64,000 nt of DNA from SLNP01 sp964568875 (lineage in GTDB: Bacteria > Bacteroidota > Bacteroidia > Bacteroidales > VadinHA17): the NCBI GenBank assembly GCA_964568875.1, contig CAZMSH010000003.1, positions 102,251 to 166,250 of the forward strand. Reading direction: 5' to 3'. The translations under genes were made by a program, and so were the position numbers. Shown one piece after another: positions 50,207 to 59,879 of the stretch. Under the pieces are notes generated by a model. It did not search any database and was not told where the DNA came from. It saw nothing but the letters and a program-made list of their open reading frames with translations. Every line of letters starts with the position of its first letter. Within the stretch, counting starts at the first letter, position 1.

Positions 50207-52825
50207 CTATTTTACCAGAATATTAATTACCTGTGTTTCTCCGGATCTTCCTGTCAATCGGACATAGTAAATCCCTGGCGCACTTTTCTTCATGGTAATG
50301 TCGTTAAGACCAGTGTTTATCTCCTGAGCAAACACTGTTCTGCCTGCGGCATCTATGATTGTCATTGACCACTCTTTCTCAGCAAGGATGCTGAATCTAC
50401 CGTCTGAGGGATTTGGGTATAGAAGAACAGATCCACCCATTTCCGTTTCAATCCTTGTTGCCTGGTCGGTTTTGAATGTAATTTCGTTACCATACACCGG
50501 TTGACCCATACCTTTTGGGCTCCAGATGAATCCTCTTACATAATAATCAGTATTCGGAGCGAGGAGTCTCAGTGTATCTGTAAAGCTTTCCCAGACGTTG
50601 TCAACATTGAGGATATGATCATTAATGGTCGGTCCGGGATTCAGCGACCAGCAGAGTCCTTTTGGTCCGAACGGGAGACCTCCTGTTGAAATGAGATTGA
50701 TCCCTGAAATCGCTGAGGTATCAGATATTTCAGTTGCTGCAAGTGTTGTGAAATCTGGGACTGTCAGCTGAGCTTTCCATATACCTGCGCCATATGTTCC
50801 CATAAACACTCCCCAGCCATTCTGCACAAAAGAGGCAGGCCTTGTACCTTCAGGGAAGCCTTCATTGTCCCAGATGGGTAACCAGTTCTCACAGGCATCT
50901 ATACTTGCGTAGACAGCAGCTGATGTGGCGAAATACCAAACGCCTCCGCGGTTGAGCAGCGAAAGGTACTCTGTTGGCCAGTTAAGGGGAAGACCCGAGG
51001 TTCCTGTTTTAATCCATGCGTTTTTCTCTTCATTAAGCTTATAGAAGAATACATTACCGCCCCCTTCAAAATAGTCATATGCTGCAAGAAAGAATTCCTG
51101 ACCATCCTGCCGGAATCCTGCTACCGGTGAAGGTGCTGTATCCCATCCCCAGCGGTTTGCAATAAGGATGTCAAAATTATTACCGTCAAGATTAGCCGTG
51201 ACATCAGTGAATGTGGTACCGTCGTTTTCCGATAAATAGACCCTTACTTTATTGTTCTTTTCAGCAAACATAAAAAGCTGCCCGATATTGCCGTTTCCGG
51301 TGAAGCCAAGCACTCTGTCAGGATTATGAGCATTAATAGCCGGGGATAGGTTAATCCATGTGCCACCTGCATCTTTGGTAAGCTGGTAAGTGCCTTCTTC
51401 ACTGTCGTTGCTGAATCTGAATACCGGCCACAGGTTACTTTTACCGTAGAACTGAATCTGCGATGAGTCTGGCGCAGCGGTAAGTTTAGCCCAATTAACT
51501 CCGTTATCGGTGCTTAGGTATATAGAGAGTTTTTCATCAAACGGATTTTCAGCAGCGGTAACGTATAGGTAGTTACCGCCAATAAAGATTTCGTTAAGAA
51601 TATATATTCCCTGGAAATTGATAAGGTTTCCGTTGGCTGACGACCATGTTGTTCCGTTATCTGACGACCTGATCACACCTGCTGTCATTTCCTGACTGAT
51701 TGTATAGAGGTCTCCGGTTGAGGTTCCTGCAAAGTCGGAATAATATCCTGCCTGAATTCCTGTTGACCGTGTCCATGTCTGTCCATTGTCATCTGAATAT
51801 ACAAGGGCTGAGTTAAAGTGCTCTGTTATTATTCTGCTATCTGCAGCTATTATCATCTGGTTCTCAAAGATGGGGTAAAGGAGTCCGGGAACAGATACCT
51901 GAACCCAGTTGTCGCCGTTGTCAGTTGATGTAAACAGCTTCATAACAAGATTCATTTCTGAATCGGCGAAAAGCGCTGTAACGAACATCCGTCCTGGTAA
52001 GGAATGAGCTTTGAATAACATACCCAGGCCATATCCGGAAAGCTCTATGCCGTTCATAATAGCTGTCCACTCTTCGGTTGCAAAGTTGTATCTGTAACAT
52101 TTCATCTCATTCTCATCAACAAAAAGAAGGAGGTTGCCGGCAGGTTCTATTGAGAATGACCAATTGTTGATTGAAGGCTGTGCGGCCAGGCCAGTCAAAG
52201 GCATAAGCTGTTTGGCGGAACCGTCAGTAGTGAACCACAGCTTTTCTTCGTTAGTAGTGTTGTTATACTCAACCATAAACAGGGCCCGGTTATTATGATA
52301 GGGGATAAAGTCCCACCATGAATCACCGTCAATACTGAGAATAGGTCCTGAAGTCCAGTTTAAACCATCATCAGAGTAGCTCAACCTCAATACATGTGCT
52401 GAAAGATCGCCGTCCCAATATGAGTAAAGCAGTACGAGTCTGTTACCTATGGTTGCAATCTGTTCAAACCATGCATATTCAGGGAATCCTGACAACGCAG
52501 GTTTATTCCAGGTTGCACCATGATCTGTTGAGTAATACATACCATTGTTCAGGGAAACCCAAACTTCATTGCGTGATCCCACGTATGCAATACCCCTGGG
52601 ACTGCTGCTGACAGAGTCGAGGCCTTCGGATGTAAGGCTCCAGTTCAAACCGTTATCGGTTGAGCGGAATATTCCACCTTCTGTGATCATAATTACAGAA
52701 GTTCCGGTGTAGACTATGCCATTGTATTCAACAGTACTGAGTTCACTGTTGGTCATCTGGGTCCACTGACCGTGCGCAAAAATAACTACTGAAAGAAGTA
52801 CAAGAGTTGTGTAGATTTTTTTCAT
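50207..52825 (-). CDS. T9SS-exported Asp-box (BNR) repeat protein
   Basis: Surface or secreted protein of 872 residues. Signal peptide MKKIYTTLVLLSVVIFAHG. At least seven Asp-box motifs of the S-x-D-x-G-x-x-W type occur along the chain (for example STDNGLNW, STDHGATW, SDDGLNW, STDNGDNW, SDDNGQTW, SSDNGTTW, STDNGVNW), indicating a large beta-propeller. Near the end comes an FN3-like module (TISDTS... NTDYYVRGFIWSPKGMG) that also occurs in the FISUMP genes at 59880 and 60892. The C-terminus is a T9SS type A sorting domain (LLYPNPSDGRFSI ... SAPGIYYVRL). No sialidase FRIP or catalytic residues are evident, so I treat it as a binding or structural protein. It is not in an operon with neighbours. 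Confidence 0.85.
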   Translation of the reverse strand: MKKIYTTLVLLSVVIFAHGQWTQMTNSELSTVEYNGIVYTGTSVIMITEGGIFRSTDNGLNWSLTSEGLDSVSSSPRGIAYVGSRNEVWVSLNNGMYYSTDHGATWNKPALSGFPEYAWFEQIATIGNRLVLLYSYWDGDLSAHVLRLSYSDDGLNWTSGPILSIDGDSWWDFIPYHNNRALFMVEYNNTTNEEKLWFTTDGSAKQLMPLTGLAAQPSINNWSFSIEPAGNLLLFVDENEMKCYRYNFATEEWTAIMNGIELSGYGLGMLFKAHSLPGRMFVTALFADSEMNLVMKLFTSTDNGDNWVQVSVPGLLYPIFENQMIIAADSRIITEHFNSALVYSDDNGQTWTRSTGIQAGYYSDFAGTSTGDLYTISQEMTAGVIRSSDNGTTWSSANGNLINFQGIYILNEIFIGGNYLYVTAAENPFDEKLSIYLSTDNGVNWAKLTAAPDSSQIQFYGKSNLWPVFRFSNDSEEGTYQLTKDAGGTWINLSPAINAHNPDRVLGFTGNGNIGQLFMFAEKNNKVRVYLSENDGTTFTDVTANLDGNNFDILIANRWGWDTAPSPVAGFRQDGQEFFLAAYDYFEGGGNVFFYKLNEEKNAWIKTGTSGLPLNWPTEYLSLLNRGGVWYFATSAAVYASIDACENWLPIWDNEGFPEGTRPASFVQNGWGVFMGTYGAGIWKAQLTVPDFTTLAATEISDTSAISGINLISTGGLPFGPKGLCWSLNPGPTINDHILNVDNVWESFTDTLRLLAPNTDYYVRGFIWSPKGMGQPVYGNEITFKTDQATRIETEMGGSVLLYPNPSDGRFSILAEKEWSMTIIDAAGRTVFAQEINTGLNDITMKKSAPGIYYVRLTGRSGETQVINILVK

Positions 52826-52979
52826 ATCTTTTGGTTTAGAGGTTATTTTTGTTATTAAATATTAATACCGTAGTAAAGTTTTTAGCGTGCCGGCAGTTCC
52901 ATAATTTACCCTTATAGTCTGATAAACTGCAGGCATTATTTATCCTTTCCGGAAGCTGTAATACTTTCATTATCATGTT

Positions 52980-54395
52980 TTACCAATTGTCTGTTCTGAA
53001 TGATGAGGCAGGAAGGCCTTCAGTATTGAATAGTTCACCCTTAACAAAATCCCTGAATGCATACCTGACGGCAACAGGAGCGCTTACATTAGGACAAATT
53101 ACTGTAATGCCCGAGCCGGTAATAAAAGCTTTTGCCGGGTAGAATCTTCTTGTTGCACCTGCCACCTCAAAGGAGTTTAGTTCGTTGCCATACGAAGTGA
53201 GACCGAATGGTGCATTGTCGAATGTCAGTTTAATGATATTGCCTTCTACGGTCATTTCCTTCAGTACAGGACCGTCGCACGCAATTCCACCTATTCCGTA
53301 AGTTTTTGAAAGAGCCTGGAATGCAAGCCTGTCTCCTGCAGCTTTTTTATCTGCCGGGTGGATATTATCCTTCTCTCCGGTATCCATCAGGCATGCCATC
53401 CCGCTGTTGATAATATAATCAACTGCTTTAAGCTGTGCCTCTCTGAGATAGGCTGAGCTCATCTCTCCGGGCCCATAGTCAAAGGGGGCTATCTGCGCAT
53501 AATAAAAGGCAAAGTCTCCTATTTCCCATGCGGCTCTCCATCCTTTTATCATTGCGGGCAGAAGTTCCAGGTACCTTGCCGGCTCGAGCCGGTTTGATTC
53601 ACCCTGGTACCATATAGCTCCTTTTATTCCAAAACCGGCAACTGGTGAAATCATTCCATTGTAAAGTACTGTCGGTGTCTGGACGGGTATGTTTGTTTCT
53701 GTACTGCTTTTATCGGGAAGCTTCACCCAGTCAAAAGTACTTAATGACTCTTCGGTCATCCAGGGTTCTATTCTGGTACCGCTCCAGCTGGTTGATATCA
53801 GTCCTACGGGAACATCAAGAACCCTGTTGAGCATAAGTCCGAAGAAATATGCAGTAGCACTGAAACCGGCTACAGTTGACGGCTCACACAGCCTCCACTC
53901 TCCCTTGATCTCTTCAACCGGAGTCAGGCTTACTTCACGTTGCACAGTAATCAGCCTGATACTGTTATTTGCCGATGTTGCAATATAATCATTGGAGTTG
54001 ACTACAGGTTGATTAATATAGCCTTTCATGGTCATTTCCATATTTGACTGACCTGAGCACACCCATACCTCACCGATAAGAATGTTACTGATCGTCAGAG
54101 ATTTACCGTCGCTAAGTGTTACGGAGTAAGGTCCTCCTGCCTCCGGGGTTTGGACTTTTGTTTTCCATTTTCCATTTGTGCCTGCACGTACGGAGTATGA
54201 TTTCCCGTTCCAGGAGGTCTTAATGGTTACCCTGGAGCCGGGAGTTGCACTACCCCAGAAGGCAACATCGGTATTTCTCTGAAGAACCATATTGTCTCCA
54301 AATATTGCCGGCAGTCTGATTTCAGCCATTGCGGCAGGCTGTAACAATAATGACAGCAGTATTGTGATTGCAGGGAAAAGGTGCTTTTTCTCCAT
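52980..54395 (-). CDS. Sialate O-acetylesterase (SGNH hydrolase)
   Basis: Secreted esterase of 471 residues, family DUF303/CE-type 9-O-acetylesterase. Signal peptide PAITILLSLLLQPAAMA. The catalytic Ser117 is in CSGQSNMEM, GAIWYQGESN is the family block II, and the Asp/His pair lies in EKDNIHPADK. A beta-sandwich insert is typical. It removes acetyl groups from sialic acids or other sugars; the actual sugar is not known. It lies downstream of the SusCD terminator on the same strand, so it has its own promoter. Its place near SusCD suggests glycan use, although no sialidase is present. Confidence 0.88.
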   Translation of the reverse strand: MEKKHLFPAITILLSLLLQPAAMAEIRLPAIFGDNMVLQRNTDVAFWGSATPGSRVTIKTSWNGKSYSVRAGTNGKWKTKVQTPEAGGPYSVTLSDGKSLTISNILIGEVWVCSGQSNMEMTMKGYINQPVVNSNDYIATSANNSIRLITVQREVSLTPVEEIKGEWRLCEPSTVAGFSATAYFFGLMLNRVLDVPVGLISTSWSGTRIEPWMTEESLSTFDWVKLPDKSSTETNIPVQTPTVLYNGMISPVAGFGIKGAIWYQGESNRLEPARYLELLPAMIKGWRAAWEIGDFAFYYAQIAPFDYGPGEMSSAYLREAQLKAVDYIINSGMACLMDTGEKDNIHPADKKAAGDRLAFQALSKTYGIGGIACDGPVLKEMTVEGNIIKLTFDNAPFGLTSYGNELNSFEVAGATRRFYPAKAFITGSGITVICPNVSAPVAVRYAFRDFVKGELFNTEGLPASSFRTDNW

Positions 54396-54461
54396 TGTGT
54401 AGTCAGTTAGATCATGCGTGAAAATAGTGCTTTCATGTTAGATAACCAATATGGGTTTGAA

Positions 54462-54495
54462 GAAAAAAAAAGAGGGTGCCGGTTATGGCACCCTC
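54462..54495 (-). terminator. Terminator of the susCD operon
   Basis: GAGGGTGCC (54472-54480) and GGCACCCTC (54487-54495) form a perfect 9-bp stem with 6-nt loop, followed on the minus strand by a run of nine T. It closes the SusC-SusD transcript 28 nt after the SusD stop and isolates the acetylesterase gene. Confidence 0.9.
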
Positions 54496-54522
54496 GTACA
54501 GTGTTTATTTTAAGTCAGACCT

Positions 54523-56004
54523 CTAATAACTAGGGTTCTGCTGTGCTGCAATTGGCGGATTGGCATCTATTTCATTTTGAGGAATTGGCAGAATGGTCTT
54601 GTAGAATGTCCTGTCAATTATCTTATCCCTGCTGGTGATAGCCACTGCCGGGCTGATGAAATCATCATTGAGTTCAATCTGTTTGTCCCATCTCATCATA
54701 TCGAAAAAGCGCTGACCTTCCGCGAAAAGTTCCTTGCTTCTCTCGTCTTCGATCATCTGCATTGTGATTGTAGCTTCAGTAGCGGGGTCAAGATTAGGAG
54801 CCCTTTTGCGAATTTCATTCAGATAGTTTACTGCTTTTGTAAGATCGGGCGTGGTGAGATTCATGGCTGCTTCAGCAGCGATAAGATAGACTTCAGAAAG
54901 TCTTATCACCTTAACATTTGTTGCTGAGGCTTTGCCTTTATCGCCCTCCATCTCGTGACCACCCACGTACTTCATGCACGATCCCAGCCTTATGGTATCC
55001 GGATCATTAATTGTCGATTCATCCTGATCCATGATAGCAAGACGGATGTCGCCGGGATCCTGGTACATTCTCTGCAGCCAGTAATCACTTGCCATAAACC
55101 ATCCGGAAGCTCCAGTAACTTTGTAAAGTCTGAGAAGGTAGTATCCCAGAGAACTTGTTCCTAGGTCTGCTTCATTGGCATATATTGCCAGTTCGAATAT
55201 TGATTCTGTTGCGTACTCTGTTGACCAGGAGTCGTACCAGTTTGCATTAGTGTATAGCACATACGGGCCATTTTCTATAATATCTTCTGCAGCAGTAAGA
55301 GCGGCAGCATAGTTTTCCATATAGAGGTTCACCTTTGCCTGGAGGGCCATATTTCCGTAATAGTTAATGTATCCGTTCTGTTTTGTTGTTGCCAGCAACG
55401 GAGCTGCATCAGTCAGGTCTGTAAGGATCTGTGTGTAAACCTCTTCAACCGAGGCCCTTAATGGCTGATCAGAGGCATCAAGAGGTTCAAGAATGAGAGG
55501 AACGCCGAACGAGGTTTTGTCCATGTCATATGGTTTGCCGTAAAGACGCACCAGGTCGAAATACATGAGAGCCCTGAGTGTCAGTGCCTGACCTTTGTAC
55601 TGGCTGAGTGTTGCTGATCCTGATCCTTCGGCCTCAATCTTATCAATGTTAAGAATCAGATTGTTGGCCTGAAGGATGCAGTGGTAAATCTGTGACCAGT
55701 AACCGCCGTAATTGTTGGTTGTTTGTGAATGGTTGAAAGAGTATAGAGCATCAAGGCCTCTTCCCTGTGACCTGACCGCAAAATCACCCCCCTTGGCATC
55801 TCCGTACATAAAGAAGTTTCTTCCATAGTAGCTGGAAGATGTCATTAATCTCATCAGGCCGTTCATCACCACCTTTGCATCTTTGGCATTGGTTATTGAT
55901 GTCTCGGCCGCAGCGGAGTTACTCGGTTTGACATCCAGGAAGCCTTCGCAGGATGTAACCAGCAGTAGTCCGAGTATTGACACTATTATAGTTATGTTTT
56001 TCAT
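54523..56004 (-). CDS. SusD/RagB family substrate-binding lipoprotein
   Basis: Outer-membrane-anchored nutrient-binding lipoprotein of 493 residues. Lipoprotein signal with Cys19 in LLLVTSCEGFLDV. The TPR-rich SusD fold is recognised by YWSQIYHCILQANNLILNID, RALMYFDLVRLYGKPY, and a C-terminal RSKELFAEGQRFFDMMRWDK block near NYLNEIRKRAPN. It works with the adjacent SusC to capture and import oligosaccharides or peptides. It begins 18 nt after susC and ends before a strong terminator. Ligand is unknown. Confidence 0.95.
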   Translation of the reverse strand: MKNITIIVSILGLLLVTSCEGFLDVKPSNSAAAETSITNAKDAKVVMNGLMRLMTSSSYYGRNFFMYGDAKGGDFAVRSQGRGLDALYSFNHSQTTNNYGGYWSQIYHCILQANNLILNIDKIEAEGSGSATLSQYKGQALTLRALMYFDLVRLYGKPYDMDKTSFGVPLILEPLDASDQPLRASVEEVYTQILTDLTDAAPLLATTKQNGYINYYGNMALQAKVNLYMENYAAALTAAEDIIENGPYVLYTNANWYDSWSTEYATESIFELAIYANEADLGTSSLGYYLLRLYKVTGASGWFMASDYWLQRMYQDPGDIRLAIMDQDESTINDPDTIRLGSCMKYVGGHEMEGDKGKASATNVKVIRLSEVYLIAAEAAMNLTTPDLTKAVNYLNEIRKRAPNLDPATEATITMQMIEDERSKELFAEGQRFFDMMRWDKQIELNDDFISPAVAITSRDKIIDRTFYKTILPIPQNEIDANPPIAAQQNPSY

Positions 56005-56022
56005 TTTAATCCCAATTTAAGG

Positions 56023-59000
56023 TTAGAAACTGGCTTCAATTCCGAAGGTGAATGTTTTTCCCTGAGGTGTTTCCCATCCTCTGGAACCGTATTCATTCAC
56101 TTCAGGATCAAATACTTTATTTGCGGACCATGTCCATAGATTCAAGCCGCTGAAATAGATTCTTGCGCTGCCGATATTATATCTTGACAGGAGCTCACCT
56201 GGAAGGTTGTAGCTTAATGTAGTATTCTTCAGTCTGAGGTAGTCAGCCTTGAACATATGGCGGCTGCTCTTCTGGATAACATCAAGCATGTCGATAGCTA
56301 CGCGCTGTGGCAGCTTGGCATCTTTATTCTCCGGTGTCCATCTGTTTTCGTACTGGTATTTTGACATGATTCTTTCCCAGTAATAGCCGTCGTCAGCATT
56401 GTCACGACCGAATGCATCATAGATCCATCCACCCACTTTGTATGTAAAATTCATACCCAGTGAAAATCCTTTCCATGACAGATCTGAATAGAATCCGCCA
56501 AACAGATCAGGATGGACATCACCCAGTATTGTTTCACTTGCATCGCGATAGTTGAAAGTTGCCGGTCTTCCGTCAACTGTTGTCGGCTCGGAAGCAGTAT
56601 TTTCATTATTCATGAACCATACGTTTCTACCTGTTTCACGGTCAACACCGGCCCACTCGAGTCCGTAAATGGCAAGAGTCGATTCTCCTTCCTTATAGAT
56701 GAACTTAACTCTGTTGTCGCCGCCTGTTGGTTCATACCATATTATGTTCTGACCACCGTATAGCTTGGTTACCGTTGAGTTAATATGTGAGGCAGTGAGG
56801 CCCATGGTCCAGTTGAAACCATTTCTGTTTCTGAGCAGGTCTCCGCTGAGTTCTATCTCGACCCCTTTGTTTTTGATCTCCCCAATATTTTTCAGAGTGG
56901 ATGAGAAACCTGTTACAAGGGAGATTGGAACGTCCTGCAGGAGGTCCTTTGAATCTCTGTTGAAGTATTCGAAAGTCCCTCTTATCCTTTGATCGAGAAG
57001 GCCAAATTCAAGGGCAATGTTATATGTGTAACTGGTTTCCCATGACAGCAACGCATCTGCTATAGTGCTTACACCGCCACCCGGCTGCTCCATATACTTA
57101 CTGCCATAAGTAGCGAGGGAGCGCCATCCGTAATTGTTTGACGGCAGTGTTCCGTTTACACCGTATGATGCCCTGAGGCGAAGGCTGCTGATAGGATCAA
57201 TTCCCTCCATGAAACTCTCTCTGTCAATTCTCCATGACCCTGCTACTGACCAGAAGTTACCCCACCTTGATTCCGGGCCCAGTCTTGACGAACCGTCACG
57301 ACGGAACGAGGCAGACGCATAGTACTTGTTGTCGAAGTTATACTCTGCCCTTGACAACATTGATAGTATTGTGTTCCCCCAATAATAGGCGTTTGCAGTT
57401 AATGAACCTGCTGTGGCAACAGTTTGCAGTGCTCCGGTTGGGAGGTCTGAGCCTTCAGCCCGCTGATAGTCAGTTTGGTTCTTTTCAGCTTCCCAGCCTG
57501 CCAGCAGGTCTATTGTGTGCAACTGGCCAAGCGTTTTGCTGTAATTTAGAGTTGAGGAGGATACTATCTTTTCGGTTGATGTGACCATTTCTCTGACAAT
57601 GCCGTTTGATGATGATCCGCTGAAGTGGAGGGCGCTGTAATATAGGTGATCATTCGTTGTGGTATTGTCATACGAGAGGATGGACCTGAAAGTAAGTTCG
57701 GGGAGTATGTTGACAATCATAGTCTCACTTGCCGTAATCCTTTGGGTTGTTGCCAGGTTGTCCCACTCGTTGTCATAATAAAGCGGGTTGTAGGCGTAGC
57801 TGCCATACCTCAGCGTCCATGGCTCTCCGGTCTGATAGTCTGTTGGCCAGTACAGCCCCCACAGCAGGTTTCTTGTCTGCAGGAAGTAGTTATTTCCAAG
57901 CGCGCGTGTATCGTTGAAACCTGACTTATTTGACCTGGCAAAGTTGACATTTGTGGCAAACTCAACAGCCCTGCCAACTTTCTGAGATACGTTCAGCCTA
58001 CCCGTAATACGGTCAAATTCATTTATATAAATACGACCCTGCTCTTTGGTGTATGAAAGTGATGAGTAGTAGTTTGAAGTCTCTGTGGCTCCGCTGACTG
58101 ACAAATCATAGGTTTGATAAACTGCGGTCCTAAAGAGAGCACTTTCCCAGTCGTAGTACTGGCCGGCCCTCTCTCCTCCGATAGTCAGGGAGTTTATTGT
58201 ATGGTCAGGAGCAGAGAAAGTGTATCCGTGTTTGTTAAATCGTTTATTAAGCTGATTGAGAGCCCTGATGCTTGATTCCTCCTGTGTTCTGCCTTCATAA
58301 TAGATGCCAGCATTGAGGAAATTTTCATAATACATCTCCACTTGCTGCTCTGTGGTAGCAGGTGTATAGTTCTCAACAGCCCAGTCAGGAGTAAGACCCA
58401 CCGATGACTTGAAGTTGATAACCGGTTTGCCTGCCTTTCCCCGTTTTGTGGTTATAACCACCACCCCGTTGGCAGCCCTGGAACCGTAGAGTGATGAGGC
58501 TGCAGCATCTTTAAGTACTGTTATTGATTCAATATCAGCAGGATTTATGGTGCTCATCACGTTTGTCGTAGCATAAATATAGTCGCTCATCTGCCCTGTG
58601 TTTCCTGACACAACAGGAACACCGTCGACCACATAAAGAGGTTCGTTGGAAGCATTCATAGAGCCGATACCGCGTACCCTGAGGGATGAGGTTGAGCCTG
58701 CCTGGCCAGAAAAAGTTGTAATCTGCAGGCCTGCTACCTTACCGTTCATTGCATTTTCGAACGAGAGAGTCGGCACATCCTTGATTGACTCACTTCTGAT
58801 CACACTAGCGGCTCCTGTAAAGGTTGCTTTTGTAGAGGTACCGTACGCTACCACGATTACTTCATCGAGGCTGAGGGCATCTACTTCAAGTACGATGTCA
58901 ATTACTGTTCTCCCTGAGACCGGAACCTCAACGGATTTGTATCCAACGTAACTGAAAATCAGAATCCCGTCTGCCGGGACATTGCTGATGGCGTACCTGC

Positions 59001-59169
59001 CTTCGATGTCAGTAGCGGTTCCGACACCCCTGGCATCCTTGAGCTGGATTGTGGCTCCGGGAATAGGCATTCCATCATCCGAGGAGGTTACCCTGCCGGT
59101 AATCCTCGTCTGTGCCATACCGATATTGGCAAGCAATACCGATATCAAAACCAGAATTAGTTTTTTCAT
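56023..59169 (-). CDS. SusC/RagA family TonB-dependent transporter
   Basis: Outer-membrane TonB-dependent porin of 1048 residues. Order: signal peptide MKKLILVLISVLLANIGMA, CarboxypepD_reg-like domain (about 22-95, ITGRVTSSDDGMPIPGATIQLKD), a TonB-box-like LDEVIVVAYGTSTKATFTGAAS, the plug (about 115-235, with VDGVPVVSG and AASSLYGSRAANGVVVITTKRG), then the beta-barrel to the C-terminal Phe (TFGIEASF). It forms the import channel capped by SusD. A near-perfect Bacteroidota promoter lies about 170 nt upstream and the leader carries no obvious other gene. A regulator (hybrid two-component system, anti-sigma) for this locus is not in the window. Confidence 0.97.
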   Translation of the reverse strand: MKKLILVLISVLLANIGMAQTRITGRVTSSDDGMPIPGATIQLKDARGVGTATDIEGRYAISNVPADGILIFSYVGYKSVEVPVSGRTVIDIVLEVDALSLDEVIVVAYGTSTKATFTGAASVIRSESIKDVPTLSFENAMNGKVAGLQITTFSGQAGSTSSLRVRGIGSMNASNEPLYVVDGVPVVSGNTGQMSDYIYATTNVMSTINPADIESITVLKDAAASSLYGSRAANGVVVITTKRGKAGKPVINFKSSVGLTPDWAVENYTPATTEQQVEMYYENFLNAGIYYEGRTQEESSIRALNQLNKRFNKHGYTFSAPDHTINSLTIGGERAGQYYDWESALFRTAVYQTYDLSVSGATETSNYYSSLSYTKEQGRIYINEFDRITGRLNVSQKVGRAVEFATNVNFARSNKSGFNDTRALGNNYFLQTRNLLWGLYWPTDYQTGEPWTLRYGSYAYNPLYYDNEWDNLATTQRITASETMIVNILPELTFRSILSYDNTTTNDHLYYSALHFSGSSSNGIVREMVTSTEKIVSSSTLNYSKTLGQLHTIDLLAGWEAEKNQTDYQRAEGSDLPTGALQTVATAGSLTANAYYWGNTILSMLSRAEYNFDNKYYASASFRRDGSSRLGPESRWGNFWSVAGSWRIDRESFMEGIDPISSLRLRASYGVNGTLPSNNYGWRSLATYGSKYMEQPGGGVSTIADALLSWETSYTYNIALEFGLLDQRIRGTFEYFNRDSKDLLQDVPISLVTGFSSTLKNIGEIKNKGVEIELSGDLLRNRNGFNWTMGLTASHINSTVTKLYGGQNIIWYEPTGGDNRVKFIYKEGESTLAIYGLEWAGVDRETGRNVWFMNNENTASEPTTVDGRPATFNYRDASETILGDVHPDLFGGFYSDLSWKGFSLGMNFTYKVGGWIYDAFGRDNADDGYYWERIMSKYQYENRWTPENKDAKLPQRVAIDMLDVIQKSSRHMFKADYLRLKNTTLSYNLPGELLSRYNIGSARIYFSGLNLWTWSANKVFDPEVNEYGSRGWETPQGKTFTFGIEASF

Positions 59170-59335
59170 AAAATGGATCTTTTAGGTTAGCAAATGAGAT
59201 AAACTATACATATATGTAATTAATTATATATGAAGATATTGAGTGGTTTACTTTAAGTAAGATGCCGGGAGAATAATTCTGACAGTATTTGGGTTCGGTC
59301 ACAATTATTTTGGTCTTTGGTTAATAAAACAGTGT

Positions 59336-59367
59336 CAAATCTATGAGATTCTTCTTTTATAATCAAA
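59336..59367 (-). promoter_or_regulatory. susC promoter
   Basis: Minus strand: TTTG (59364-59367), 20 nt, TAGATTTG (59336-59343). Both elements match the Bacteroidota consensus with ideal spacing. Start of transcription near 59330 gives a leader of about 160 nt to the susC ATG at 59169. Confidence 0.8.
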
Positions 59368-59426
59368 TATTTTCTATAAAATTTTTACTCAATTGTGTTA
59401 TATGCTTAACAAGCTATAAATGAGGA

Positions 59427-59444
59427 ATTTTGATTAATCAAAAT
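59427..59444. promoter_or_regulatory. 18-bp perfect palindrome upstream of susC
   Basis: ATTTTGATTAATCAAAAT is a perfect 18-bp palindrome about 60 bp upstream of the susC -33. Its core TGATTAATCA also appears in the palindrome at 11839-11850. A symmetric dimer-binding regulator site is likely; identity unknown. Confidence 0.5.
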
Positions 59445-59879
59445 AGATGTTTCAGACCCTTTCCGGGTAAAAAAAATTTGTATGTTGTCATACTTCTTTT
59501 CTAAGGAAAGTCATTATTTGGAGGAATACCTCTCGATATTGGGGTATTTTACTGATCAATGAAAATAAGCCCGGTTCATAGAATTCAGGATTATTCCCGG
59601 TACTTGCCATCTGTTATTTACCATCTATTTCGCATTCACAATGGGCAATAAACAGGAGTTGTATGTAAAAAAAAAGTTATATTTACGTAATGACACATTT
59701 ATTCCCAGTCATGAGGGTGAACTTTAATCTGAAGAATTACAAGCGCTGCCCTGACTTCCTCAGATGGTTTGCCGGCATTGGCAGCTACTATTGAATCAGC
59801 GGCTGTTCTGTTAGTTGCACTAAGGACTAAAGAGACGAGATCAGATAAGATTAATAATAGATATTTATTCTATACGCTA
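59445..59879. other. Long non-coding region between susC promoter and FISUMP lipoprotein
   Basis: About 435 nt without a supported gene. It holds a small inverted repeat (AATACC 59525-59530 with GGTATT 59543-59548) and a near-consensus -7 in TATATTTACG around 59685. An in-frame extension of the next gene starts at 59769, but it codes no signal-like sequence before ATG 59880. Nothing else stands out. Confidence 0.5.

Noticed and set aside
50207..52825. Sialidase identity for the Asp-box protein
   Set aside because: Asp boxes are present but the N-terminal Arg-Ile-Pro motif and catalytic residues are not seen.
59427..59444. FNR or CRP-type site in the susC upstream palindrome
   Set aside because: The TTGAT and ATCAA half-sites are separated by 2 nt instead of 4 or more, so the consensus does not fit.
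59769..59879. N-terminal extension of the first FISUMP gene
   Set aside because: The longer start puts 37 residues before a perfect lipoprotein signal peptide, which would prevent export.
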